This document shows positions 1-10,087 of a stretch of 35,884 nt of DNA, one piece after another. The notes beneath the pieces were generated by a model. The model saw only the letters and a program-made list of their open reading frames with translations. It was not told the origin of the DNA and did not search any database. The position numbers and the translations under genes were made by a program. The stretch covers positions 7,025 to 42,908 of the forward strand of contig DLHP01000035.1 of NCBI GenBank assembly GCA_002483285.1, in the 5' to 3' direction. The stretch's first letter is position 1. Every line of letters starts with the position of its first letter. Source of the stretch: Flavobacterium sp. UBA7665. GTDB lineage: Bacteria > Bacteroidota > Bacteroidia > Flavobacteriales > Flavobacteriaceae.

Positions 1-30
1 GCTTTTTATCCGGAGGCCATTGATTTTTTG

Positions 31-88
31 TTTCTTTTGTATAGCTTCGCTCAGTTCGTCCTGCGGCCTCGGGTCAAGACAAAAGAAA
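31..88. repeat. Imperfect inverted repeat at left edge
   Basis: Arms TTTCTTTTGT (31-40) and ACAAAAGAAA (79-88) are exact reverse complements around a GC-richer loop. No gene is visible in positions 1-101. The hairpin may be a terminator or another dispersed repeat, and the window edge prevents a firmer call. Confidence 0.4.
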
Positions 89-101
89 GCCTGCGGCAGC
101 A

Positions 102-183
102 TAGCCCCGATTGAAGCGGATATCCTTTTTAAACGACCAAAGGGAGTTTAAAAAGATAGCAGCGGAAAGCGGGAAACAGCTCC
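102..183 (-). repeat. Dispersed hairpin repeat A, copy 1
   Basis: Read on the minus strand this copy runs from GGGAGCTG to CGGGGCTA. It carries the family landmarks: a 5' block with CCCGCTTTCCGCT, then TATCTTTTT, a variable stem, AAAAAGGATA and CCGCTTCAATC. The central stem is CTTTTTAAAC paired with GTTTAAAAAG, a different sequence from the other four copies but equally complementary. It lies upstream of the Uup gene in the opposite orientation. Confidence 0.8.
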
Positions 184-190
184 CAAAAAA

Positions 191-221
191 ATCCACCAAC
201 CAACAACCAACAACCCACAAC
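191..221. repeat. Heptanucleotide tandem array (AACCAAC)
   Basis: Two exact AACCAAC units and one AACCCAC unit (198-218) follow a degenerate unit. The array ends just before the -7 element of the Uup gene. It belongs to the same ACAACC-type family as the arrays at 2691-2732 and 5605-5639. Confidence 0.6.
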
Positions 222-228
222 TTCTTCC

Positions 229-236
229 TACTTTTG
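229..236 (+). promoter_or_regulatory. -7 promoter element TActTTTG, probably leaderless
   Basis: TACTTTTG matches the Bacteroidota -7 consensus TAnnTTTG, but no TTG lies 19-21 bases upstream. Only four bases separate it from the ATG at 241, so transcription would start at or within the start codon. This suggests a leaderless mRNA. Confidence 0.5.
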
Positions 237-240
237 CGCC

Positions 241-2106
241 ATGAATTACCTCACAGTAGAAAATATATCGAAATCTTTTGGCGAACGTACCTTGTTTGAC
301 AATATTTCTTTTGGAATCAATAAGGACCAGAAAATTGCGTTTATCGCGAAAAACGGCAGCGGGAAAACCACAATCATGAACATTCTTAACGGCAACGACG
401 AGCCCGATACTGGGAAAGTTGTGGTGCGCAAGGAAATCAAAATGGCGTTCCTGTCGCAGGTGCCGCAATTGCAGGATGAACTCACAATTGAGGAAAGCAT
501 TTTTGCCTCAGACAACGAAGTTTTAAAAGTGATTGAACAATACGAAAAGGCGCTCGAAAACCCCGAAGATGAAGAAGCCTACCAACGTGCCTTTGACCAG
601 ATGGACCAACACAATGCCTGGGATTTTGAAACCCAGTTCAAGCAGATTTTGTTCAAGCTCAAGCTCGAGGATTTTAAACTCAAAGTAAAAAGTTTATCCG
701 GAGGACAGAAAAAACGTTTGTCATTGGCCATCATCCTCATCAACCGTCCCGATTTGTTGATTTTGGATGAGCCAACCAACCACCTTGATTTGGAGATGAT
801 CGAATGGCTCGAGAGTTATTTTGCTAAAGAGCCGATTACCTTATTTATGGTAACGCACGACCGTTTCTTTTTAGAGCGTGTTTGTAACGAAATCATTGAA
901 CTCGACAACGGGAAACTCTACCAATACAAAGGCAATTACTCTTATTATTTAGAGAAAAAAGAACAGCGCATTGCTTCTGAAAATGCCAGCGTTGACAAAG
1001 CACAGAACCTGTTTGTCAAAGAACTCGACTGGATGCGCCGCCAACCCAAAGCGCGTACCACCAAATCCAAGTCGCGGCAGGATGATTTTTACGTGATCAA
1101 GGAAAAAGCACAAAGCCGACGCCGCGAAAATGTCGTGGAACTTGAGATCAACATGGAACGCATGGGCAGCAAAATCATTGAGCTGCACAAGATTTCAAAG
1201 AAGTTTAAAGACCGGGTAATCCTCGACAATTTTAGTTTTGATTTCCAGCGTGGCGAACGCATTGGGATTATTGGGAAAAACGGCACCGGGAAATCGACGT
1301 TTCTGAATTTGATTACTGGAACGATTCCCGTAGACAGCGGCAAAGTGGTGACCGGCGATACCATTAAAGTGGGTTATTATACACAGAGCGGCATCAACCC
1401 CAAACCGATGCAGAAAGTCATTGATGTGATTAAGGAATACGGCGAGTACATTCCGCTGATGAAAGGAAGGACGATTTCGGCGGGGCAATTGCTCGAGCGA
1501 TTTTTGTTCGACCGCAAGAAGCAGCACGATTTTGTGGAGAAACTCAGTGGTGGTGAGCTCAAGCGTTTGTATTTGTGTACGGTACTCATCCAAAACCCGA
1601 ACTTTCTGATCCTTGATGAGCCCACGAATGACCTCGACATTGTTACTTTGAACGTACTCGAGAATTTCCTGTTGGATTATCCGGGTTGTTTGATTGTGGT
1701 GTCGCACGACCGTTATTTTATGGACAAAATCGTAGACCATTTGTTTGTGTTTCGCGGCAATGGCGTGATAGAGGATTTTCCTGGTAATTACTCGGATTTC
1801 CGCGCGTATGAGGACAGCGCCGAACCTGCCAAGAAAGAATTATCATCGGTCAATACCGAAAAAAACAGCTGGAAAAAACAGAATGAGACCGCCGGTTTGA
1901 CGTTTAACGAGCAGAAGGAATTCCAGAAAATCGAAAAGGAAATCAAGGATTTGGAATGGGAAAAGAAAAAGATCGAGGATTTGTTTTCTGAAGGGAAAGT
2001 CGCGGATGCCGAAATCGAATCAAAAGCCAATGAACTGCAGCAAATCATCTTAAAGATTGAGACAAAGGAAGAAAGATGGTTTGAGCTGAGTGCGAAAATT
2101 GAATAA
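241..2106 (+). CDS. uup: ABC-F family ATPase, Uup type
   Basis: This 621-residue protein has two ABC ATPase domains and no membrane segment. Walker A motifs are AKNGSGKT (about 36-43) and GKNGTGKS (about 345-352). The signatures are LSGGQKKR (about 151) and LSGGELKR (about 435), each followed by an ILDEPTN Walker B. The region between them is a long charged linker, as in ABC-F proteins. A C-terminal charged helical segment (about 550-621) matches the DNA-binding coiled coil that marks Uup within the family, and the length is close to E. coli Uup. ABC-F proteins act in the cytoplasm on ribosomes, and Uup is also linked to precise excision of transposons. The start is fixed by the first ABC strand following at once (NYLTVENISKSFG) and by a -7 element four bases upstream. 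Confidence 0.9.
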   Translation: MNYLTVENISKSFGERTLFDNISFGINKDQKIAFIAKNGSGKTTIMNILNGNDEPDTGKVVVRKEIKMAFLSQVPQLQDELTIEESIFASDNEVLKVIEQYEKALENPEDEEAYQRAFDQMDQHNAWDFETQFKQILFKLKLEDFKLKVKSLSGGQKKRLSLAIILINRPDLLILDEPTNHLDLEMIEWLESYFAKEPITLFMVTHDRFFLERVCNEIIELDNGKLYQYKGNYSYYLEKKEQRIASENASVDKAQNLFVKELDWMRRQPKARTTKSKSRQDDFYVIKEKAQSRRRENVVELEINMERMGSKIIELHKISKKFKDRVILDNFSFDFQRGERIGIIGKNGTGKSTFLNLITGTIPVDSGKVVTGDTIKVGYYTQSGINPKPMQKVIDVIKEYGEYIPLMKGRTISAGQLLERFLFDRKKQHDFVEKLSGGELKRLYLCTVLIQNPNFLILDEPTNDLDIVTLNVLENFLLDYPGCLIVVSHDRYFMDKIVDHLFVFRGNGVIEDFPGNYSDFRAYEDSAEPAKKELSSVNTEKNSWKKQNETAGLTFNEQKEFQKIEKEIKDLEWEKKKIEDLFSEGKVADAEIESKANELQQIILKIETKEERWFELSAKIE

Positions 2107-2109
2107 TTC

Positions 2110-2182
2110 AACACAGATTGCACAGATTCGCACCGATTTTTTTGATGCATCTCAATCTGTGAAAATCTGTGCAATCTGTGTT
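2110..2182. repeat. Long palindromic repeat B, copy 1
   Basis: Two exactly complementary 19-base arms at 2110-2128 (AACACAGATTGCACAGATT) and 2164-2182 enclose a 35-base loop holding a further AATCTGTG. A diverged copy occurs at 18510-18569. The right arm ends eight bases before the ATG of the next gene, so the element could end uup transcription or influence translation of the methyltransferase. Confidence 0.8.
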
Positions 2183-2189
2183 ATATCTT

Positions 2190-2981
2190 ATGCTGCATCA
2201 AATACAATCCTATTTCAAATTCCTCCGCGAATCTACCAATGAGCATGGCGTACACTCGCCATTTGTGTTCAATTTGGTCACGAAATGCTTATACGACAAA
2301 AAGAGCTACCCCGAATATGCTACCTTAAAAAAATACCGGGAATCCTTATTGCGAAACCACAATACGATTGAAGTAACCGATTTTGGCGCGGGGTCCAAAG
2401 TCTTCAAATCCAAGACACGCGAAATTTCAAAAATCGCGAAAACTGCTGGAATTACCCAAAACCGCGCAGCATTGTTATTTCGCATTGTCAGATATTTCAA
2501 ACCTGAATCGATTTTAGAAATTGGAACTTCAGTTGGTTTGGCTACAGCCGCACTTTCGGCAGGAAACCCAACTTCACAAATCACAACACTCGAAGGTTGC
2601 CCTGAAACCTCAAAAACGGCACAACTCCAATTTAAAAATTTCGGGCTTGAGAACATTCATGCAATTGTCTCCGAATTTGAAACGTTCCTGGACAACCGAA
2701 ATCCGACAACCGACAATCAACAACCAACCTACCAACTCATCTACTTCGACGGCAACCACCAGAAGCGAGCCACACTCCAATATTTCGACTTACTCCTATC
2801 TACTGCAACCAACGATTCGGTATGGATTTTCGACGATATCCATTGGTCTGTTGAAATGGAACAAGCCTGGGAAATCATAAAAAAGAACCCCAAAGTAACG
2901 GTCACAATAGACACGTTTCAATGGGGTTTGGTGTTTTTTAGAAAAGAGCAGGAAAAAGAACATTTCGTGATCCGTTGCTAA
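2190..2981 (+). CDS. Class I SAM-dependent methyltransferase
   Basis: This 263-residue protein has a Rossmann-type methyltransferase core. The SAM-binding glycine motif is LEIGTSVGLAT (about 109-119), an acidic motif II follows in TTLEG, and YFDGNH (about 185-190) and WIFDDIHWS correspond to the acidic strands of the O-methyltransferase-like fold (Methyltransf_24 style). The substrate is unknown. A GTG at 2169 would add seven residues but lies inside the palindromic repeat, so ATG 2190 is preferred. Residues about 168-181 (Asn, Gln, Pro, Thr rich) are encoded by a degenerate 7-base tandem repeat, apparently tolerated just before the DGN motif. A bidirectional terminator follows. Confidence 0.85.
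   Translation: MLHQIQSYFKFLRESTNEHGVHSPFVFNLVTKCLYDKKSYPEYATLKKYRESLLRNHNTIEVTDFGAGSKVFKSKTREISKIAKTAGITQNRAALLFRIVRYFKPESILEIGTSVGLATAALSAGNPTSQITTLEGCPETSKTAQLQFKNFGLENIHAIVSEFETFLDNRNPTTDNQQPTYQLIYFDGNHQKRATLQYFDLLLSTATNDSVWIFDDIHWSVEMEQAWEIIKKNPKVTVTIDTFQWGLVFFRKEQEKEHFVIRC
2691..2732. repeat. Heptanucleotide tandem array inside a coding sequence
   Basis: Six consecutive 7-base units (GACAACC, GAAATCC, GACAACC, GACAATC, AACAACC, AACCTAC) lie inside the methyltransferase gene. They match the intergenic unit at 5605-5639. Because 7 is not a multiple of 3, successive units are read in different frames, so gain or loss of one unit would shift the frame, while a change of three would not. Confidence 0.7.
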
Positions 2982-2990
2982 TAGGCAAAA

Positions 2991-3022
2991 AAAAATGGCG
3001 GCCATCCCTGCCCGCCATTTTT
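2991..3022. terminator. Bidirectional intrinsic terminator
   Basis: AAAAATGGCGG (2991-3001) pairs perfectly with CCGCCATTTTT (3012-3022) around a 10-base loop. The A and T runs serve both strands. It lies between the convergent methyltransferase and lipoprotein genes. Confidence 0.9.
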
Positions 3023-3038
3023 CCTGAATTAATAACTA

Positions 3039-3701
3039 TTATTTTTTGGCTTCGGCTTGTTCGTCGCCTTTTGCCCCAATTCTGTTCACGGTAAGCATTG
3101 GCGCAAATTTCACTTTAAGACCGGCAATTTTCCTGTTGTCTTCGCCAGAAAGTCCTTCTTTTTCGACGGTATTTTTACGGCTGTCAAGCGCTTCCCACAT
3201 CAACTTGATTTCGTCCCAATCTTCACGGCTGTATTTGTCTTTGTTGTCTTCTGCCGTGTGGACGAATTGTTGGTAGACATTGTGGATGTTGTCTTTATTT
3301 ACCCAGTCAAAGTTCATGTCGTCGCCGATTTTACCTTCTCCGAACAGTGCATTCCTAAGCGTTTGTTTTGGGCTTGAAGCGGTTTCTGTCGCTGCGGCGG
3401 CCTCCATTTTGGCTTTTAACTCTTCGTATTTGGCTCTGGCGGCATCTAGTTTTTGTTGCGCAGCCGATTTATCTTTCATGTTTTCCATGGCCGCTTCGGC
3501 TTCGCTAACACGCATTTGATAGGCGTTGTCTATGGCTTGCCAATTCGCTTTGGCATCCTCTTCGGCGACATTGCCCAATGAATCCACGTATACTACGTAA
3601 TTATTGACCGTTTTTTCTGCCTGTGCTTCTTTTTCATCCTTACAAGAAACGAACGCGATTGCGCTAAATGCCATTGTTAAAATTAAATTTCTGGTTTTCA
3701 T
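3039..3701 (-). CDS. Putative lipoprotein, helical, function unknown
   Basis: This 220-residue protein has a short hydrophobic leader ending in a lipobox (IAFVSC, Cys20), followed by KDEK, so it should be lipid-anchored in the envelope. The mature part is highly charged and rich in Ala, Glu and Lys. Residues about 60-110 look like a coiled coil, with regular spacing of EAEAAM, AARAKYEEL and KAKMEAAAA. The C-terminal half is mixed and ends KGDEQAEAKK. I do not recognise an enzymatic family. It is a single-gene unit on the minus strand, sharing a terminator with the gene on its other side. The AT-rich 226 bases upstream also hold the promoter of the ABC ATPase. Confidence 0.8.
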   Translation of the reverse strand: MKTRNLILTMAFSAIAFVSCKDEKEAQAEKTVNNYVVYVDSLGNVAEEDAKANWQAIDNAYQMRVSEAEAAMENMKDKSAAQQKLDAARAKYEELKAKMEAAAATETASSPKQTLRNALFGEGKIGDDMNFDWVNKDNIHNVYQQFVHTAEDNKDKYSREDWDEIKLMWEALDSRKNTVEKEGLSGEDNRKIAGLKVKFAPMLTVNRIGAKGDEQAEAKK

Positions 3702-3927
3702 AATATGGGTTTGTTTAAATGTTAATTTTATAATGGTAAAAATAAATATAATTGAATTAATCTCATTATTTCACTTAATAAATTAAGATTAATTTAGCTT
3801 TTGCTTAAAAAAATGATAATTACATAAAATAGAATTGAAATCTTATAACTTTTGTCAAACTAATTTACGTAACTAAAAAGAAGGTATTTTTTCATACTTT
3901 TAAACCTTTAAAAAATACAATCCCATC

Positions 3928-4617
3928 ATGGCGAGCCCACTTATCAAAATCACCAACATCACACGCGATTTCATCCTCGGTAACGAAATTGTTTACGTAC
4001 TCAAAGGCATCGACCTGGAAATCAACAAAGGCGAATACGTGGCGCTCATGGGGCCTTCGGGCTCGGGAAAATCAACATTGATGAACCTGCTCGGCTGCCT
4101 CGATACGCCCACATCAGGCACCTATATATTAAACGGTAAAGACGTGAGCCAGATGCACGACGATGAATTGGCCGAAATCCGTAACAAGGAAATCGGTTTC
4201 GTGTTCCAAACGTTTAATCTCTTGCCGCGAACCACCGCACTGGCCAATGTAGCGCTACCTATGATTTACGCCGGATATTCAAAATCCGAACGCAACGCTC
4301 GTGCTACCGAAGTCCTTGCGCAAGTCAACCTCGCCGACCGCATGGACCACCAACCCAACCAGCTTTCGGGCGGGCAACGCCAACGGGTCGCCATTGCGCG
4401 CGCGCTGGTCAACAAACCGTCGATTATATTGGCCGATGAACCCACGGGAAACCTTGACAGCAAGACCTCGGTAGAGATTATGAAGCTTTTTGGCGACATC
4501 CACGAATCGGGTAATACGGTCATTTTGGTGACGCATGAAGAGGAAATCGCGGCCTATGCCCACCGTGTAATCCGTTTGCGCGACGGTGTCATTGAGAGCG
4601 ATTCTAAGAATAATTAG
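3928..4617 (+). CDS. ABC transporter ATP-binding protein, MacB/LolD type
   Basis: A single 229-residue ABC ATPase domain. Visible motifs are Walker A GPSGSGKST, a Q-loop in FVFQTFNLLP, signature LSGGQRQRVAIARAL, Walker B IILADEPTGNLDS and the switch His in VTHEEE. This motif set, especially the LLPRTTALANVALPM stretch, is typical of the ATPases of MacB, LolCDE and FtsE type, which drive lipoprotein or substrate movement from the inner membrane outward. No permease gene is adjacent, so the partner must be encoded elsewhere. Its stop codon TAG overlaps the first base of a dispersed hairpin repeat reading in the same direction. Confidence 0.88.
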   Translation: MASPLIKITNITRDFILGNEIVYVLKGIDLEINKGEYVALMGPSGSGKSTLMNLLGCLDTPTSGTYILNGKDVSQMHDDELAEIRNKEIGFVFQTFNLLPRTTALANVALPMIYAGYSKSERNARATEVLAQVNLADRMDHQPNQLSGGQRQRVAIARALVNKPSIILADEPTGNLDSKTSVEIMKLFGDIHESGNTVILVTHEEEIAAYAHRVIRLRDGVIESDSKNN

Positions 4618-4692
4618 GAGCTAATCCTGCTATCCGCTCTATCTTTTGTTGCGTTGCACTCCACAAAAGGATGCCGCTGCTATCAGGGCTAT
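4617..4692 (+). repeat. Dispersed hairpin repeat A, copy 2
   Basis: Starts GGAGC directly at the stop codon of the ABC ATPase, continues with CTGCTATCCGCT, TATCTTTTGT, a loop, ACAAAAGGATGCCGCT and ends ATCAGGGCTAT. The central stem is CTTTTGT paired with ACAAAAG. It may form the 3' end of the upstream transcript. Confidence 0.8.
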
Positions 4693-4729
4693 GGTTTCCG
4701 AATATCAATCGTATTTCATCTTCTAATCA

Positions 4730-5587
4730 ATGAACATAGCACTACTCGCCTGCCAAAAATTCCCAAAACTTACTCCCGCCGACCAGCTCCTGATTCCCGA
4801 ACTTGCGAAATATAACATTGAGTCCAAGGCAGTCATTTGGGACGATCCAAGCGTTGATTGGACCAGTTTCGATTACCTGATTTTTCGCAACACTTGGGAT
4901 TACTACGAAAAAGAAAATGCGTTCAACCTCTGGCTCGACAAACTCGAAAATCTAGGCGTTAAAACACTCAATGCACTTGACATCATCCGCGGGAACAAGC
5001 ATAAATTCTATTTGCGTACACTCGAAAAACGAGACATTCAAATCCTGCCGACCATTTTCATTGAGAAGACAAACCAGCTCGATTTAGCCAAAATGCTTCC
5101 CGAATCCTGGGAAAAAGCAGTCATCAAACCCGCATTTTCTGCCGGCTCCCATTTGACCGAAGTCTTTGAAGCTGCAGCCGTGGCGTCCATCAACCAAAAA
5201 TACCAACCCATTGCCGCCCAAAAAGATCTGCTGTTGCAACGATTCATGCCAGAAATACAAACGCTGGGCGAAACCTCGCTGGTTTTCTTCAACAAGCAAT
5301 TCTCGCACGCCGTCAATAAAAAACCCGCCGATGGCGATTTCAGGATCCAGGTACAATTCGGCGGAAAGTATACTGCAATCAACCCCGATGTTGCATTAAT
5401 CGCGCAAGCAAAACGTATCGTGGAAACCTTTCCCAACCCGTTATTGTACGCGCGCGTCGACGGCATTGTCATTGACAACCAACTCCAACTCATGGAAATT
5501 GAGTGCATCGAACCCGATTTGTATTTCAACCTCAGCGACGGATCACAGCAAAGATTCGTACGCGCTATTCTCGAATTAATCCACTAA
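4730..5587 (+). CDS. ATP-grasp family protein
   Basis: This 285-residue protein has the three parts of an ATP-grasp ligase: an N-terminal preATP-grasp alpha/beta domain (about 1-90), the nucleotide-binding middle (VIKPAFSAGSH, then LLLQRFMPEI, a likely ATP-clamping segment), and a C-terminal catalytic part. The latter has YARVDGIV and MEIECIEPDLYFN, where Glu and Asn would bind magnesium. It resembles the RimK/glutathione synthetase side of the superfamily and the proteins often named after DcsG of cycloserine biosynthesis, but no biosynthetic neighbours support such a role. The substrate is unknown. The stop codon overlaps the -7 element of the next gene. Confidence 0.8.
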   Translation: MNIALLACQKFPKLTPADQLLIPELAKYNIESKAVIWDDPSVDWTSFDYLIFRNTWDYYEKENAFNLWLDKLENLGVKTLNALDIIRGNKHKFYLRTLEKRDIQILPTIFIEKTNQLDLAKMLPESWEKAVIKPAFSAGSHLTEVFEAAAVASINQKYQPIAAQKDLLLQRFMPEIQTLGETSLVFFNKQFSHAVNKKPADGDFRIQVQFGGKYTAINPDVALIAQAKRIVETFPNPLLYARVDGIVIDNQLQLMEIECIEPDLYFNLSDGSQQRFVRAILELIH

Positions 5588-5592
5588 ATTTG
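5585..5592 (+). promoter_or_regulatory. -7 promoter element TAaaTTTG before pduO
   Basis: TAAATTTG matches TAnnTTTG exactly and overlaps the stop codon of the ATP-grasp gene. No TTG is seen at the expected upstream distance. Transcription would start near 5598, placing the heptad array in the 5' untranslated region. Confidence 0.45.
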
Positions 5593-5604
5593 ACGTCATA
5601 ATAT

Positions 5605-5639
5605 CCAAACCGACAACCGACAACCGACAACCATCAACC
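5605..5639. repeat. Heptanucleotide tandem array (GACAACC)
   Basis: Three perfect GACAACC units (5612-5632) are flanked by CCAAACC and ATCAACC. The array ends three bases before the ATG of the adenosyltransferase gene, so it occupies the whole ribosome-binding region. Confidence 0.85.
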
Positions 5640-5642
5640 AGC

Positions 5643-6212
5643 ATGAAAGTATATACCAAAACCGGCGACCAAGGCACCACAGCACTTTTCGGCGGAACAC
5701 GCGTCCCCAAAGACCACATCCGAATAGAAAGCTATGGCACAGTCGATGAGCTCAACTCGCACATCGGCCTGGTGCGCGACCAGGAAATGAATGTGCATTA
5801 CAAGGAAATCCTCGCCGAAATACAAGACAGACTATTTACTATTGGCGCCATTCTGGCCACGCCGCCCGAAAAAGAAGTGATGAAAAACGGGGAGCTGCGT
5901 TTGCAAAAACTGGGTATCGTAGAATCGGATATCGAACTTTTAGAAAATGAAATCGACCAAATGGAAAGTGAGTTGCCACCCATGACGCATTTCGTCCTGC
6001 CCGGCGGACACACTACCGTGTCATATTGTCATATCACGCGTTGCGTGTGCCGCCGTGCCGAGCGTTTGGCGGTGCATTTAAGCCACAATGAACCCGTTGC
6101 CGAGATCGCCATCAAGTACCTCAACCGACTTTCTGACTATCTTTTTGTGCTGGCACGGAAGTTGACTGCCGACCTGAACGCAGACGAAGTGAAGTGGATT
6201 CCAAGAAAATAG
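5643..6212 (+). CDS. pduO: Cob(I)yrinic acid a,c-diamide adenosyltransferase (PduO type)
   Basis: This enzyme transfers the adenosyl group of ATP to cob(I)alamin, making coenzyme B12. The 189-residue length fits the PduO/MMAB family. The N-terminal ATP-binding signature is present as YTKTGDQGTT, then GGTRVPKDH and ESYGTVDELNSHIG. The C-terminal signature CHITRCVCRRAERL carries the conserved arginines and is followed by a helix ending in LARKL. The family is a cytosolic trimer of helical bundles. MeaB, the GTPase chaperone of methylmalonyl-CoA mutase, is encoded 8.6 kb downstream, so both likely serve the same B12-dependent mutase. The region before the ATG is a 7-base tandem array rather than a Shine-Dalgarno site. 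Confidence 0.93.
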   Translation: MKVYTKTGDQGTTALFGGTRVPKDHIRIESYGTVDELNSHIGLVRDQEMNVHYKEILAEIQDRLFTIGAILATPPEKEVMKNGELRLQKLGIVESDIELLENEIDQMESELPPMTHFVLPGGHTTVSYCHITRCVCRRAERLAVHLSHNEPVAEIAIKYLNRLSDYLFVLARKLTADLNADEVKWIPRK

Positions 6213-6285
6213 TGGGAATGCGAATGCTTCTGAAAGCCTTAGAAATAACGTTCTTGACTTTAATTAAAAATAAATCAAATTTTAC

Positions 6286-6315
6286 TTGACTTATTCAGTA
6301 AAAAAATTATTTTTG
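6286..6315 (+). promoter_or_regulatory. Bacteroidota-type promoter of the DUF2795 gene
   Basis: TTG (6286-6288), a 19-base spacer and TATTTTTG (6308-6315) match the TTG-N19-21-TAnnTTTG consensus fully. Transcription should start near 6321, leaving a leader of under 20 bases. Confidence 0.8.
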
Positions 6316-6338
6316 CACAAACTAAAAAATCGTAGAAG

Positions 6339-6560
6339 ATGTATTGGACATTAGAACTAGCGTCGTATTTGAGCGATGCGCCGTGGCCAGCAACCAAAGA
6401 TGAATTGATTGATTACGCTATCAGGGCCGGTGCGCCGCTTGAAGTAGTAGAAAATTTACAATCCATCGAAGATGAAGGCGAGATATACGAATCTATGGAA
6501 GAAATCTGGCCGGATTATCCCACCGACGAGGATTATCTCTGGAACGAGGATGAGTATTAA
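6339..6560 (+). CDS. DUF2795 domain protein
   Basis: A 73-residue acidic protein. The first two thirds have the DUF2795 pattern: aromatic and helical YWTLELASYLSDAPWPATKDELIDYAIRAG split over two helices, then APLEVVENLQSI. The tail is very acidic and aromatic (DEGEIYES, PDYPTDEDYLW). The molecular role of the family is not known to me. The gene has its own strong promoter and a terminator before secA, so it is probably a monocistronic unit. Confidence 0.8.
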   Translation: MYWTLELASYLSDAPWPATKDELIDYAIRAGAPLEVVENLQSIEDEGEIYESMEEIWPDYPTDEDYLWNEDEY

Positions 6561-6580
6561 AAAAATAATAAATCCATCTG

Positions 6581-6606
6581 AAAGTCTCATTAGAGGCTTT
6601 TTTTTT
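6581..6606 (+). terminator. Intrinsic terminator after the DUF2795 gene
   Basis: AAAGTCTC (6581-6588) pairs with GAGGCTTT (6593-6600), with one G-T pair, around an ATTA loop and runs into nine T residues. Confidence 0.85.
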
Positions 6607-6609
6607 GCC

Positions 6610-6617
6610 TAAATTTG
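6610..6617 (+). promoter_or_regulatory. -7 element TAaaTTTG of secA
   Basis: TAAATTTG follows the terminator T-run almost directly. The upstream region has only a weak -33 candidate (TTA in the terminator loop). The predicted start near 6624 leaves a leader of about 28 bases. Confidence 0.5.
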
Positions 6618-6651
6618 CACACTTTTATCAATAAGAAATTACACAAAAATC

Positions 6652-10011
<3,360 letters not shown>

Positions 10012-10028
10012 ACCTTATTCCTAATATT

Positions 10029-10060
10029 AAATCCCCACTGCGAAAGTAGCTGGGGATTTT
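10029..10060 (+). terminator. Intrinsic terminator of secA
   Basis: AAATCCCCA (10029-10037) pairs with TGGGGATTT, with an inner CTGC-GAAA-GTAG tetraloop hairpin, followed by a T-run. Confidence 0.9.
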
Positions 10061-10069
10061 TTATATTTG
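10038..10069 (+). promoter_or_regulatory. Promoter of the secreted-protein gene
   Basis: TATATTTG (10062-10069) matches TAnnTTTG. A near-consensus CTG lies 21 bases upstream, inside the secA terminator. Expected transcription start is near 10075, so a start codon at 10067 is excluded and ATG 10088 is supported. Confidence 0.5.
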
Positions 10070-10087
10070 GCCAGCAATCCAATCCTT

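Noticed and set aside
3842..3927. Promoter of the MacB/LolD-type ATPase gene
   Set aside because: The AT-rich region has TTATAACTTTTG, one base off from TAnnTTTG, and no good TTG partner. Too weak to list.
5605..5639. Short tandem arrays as CRISPR
   Set aside because: Units are 7, 8 or 16 bases without unique spacers, and no cas gene is present.
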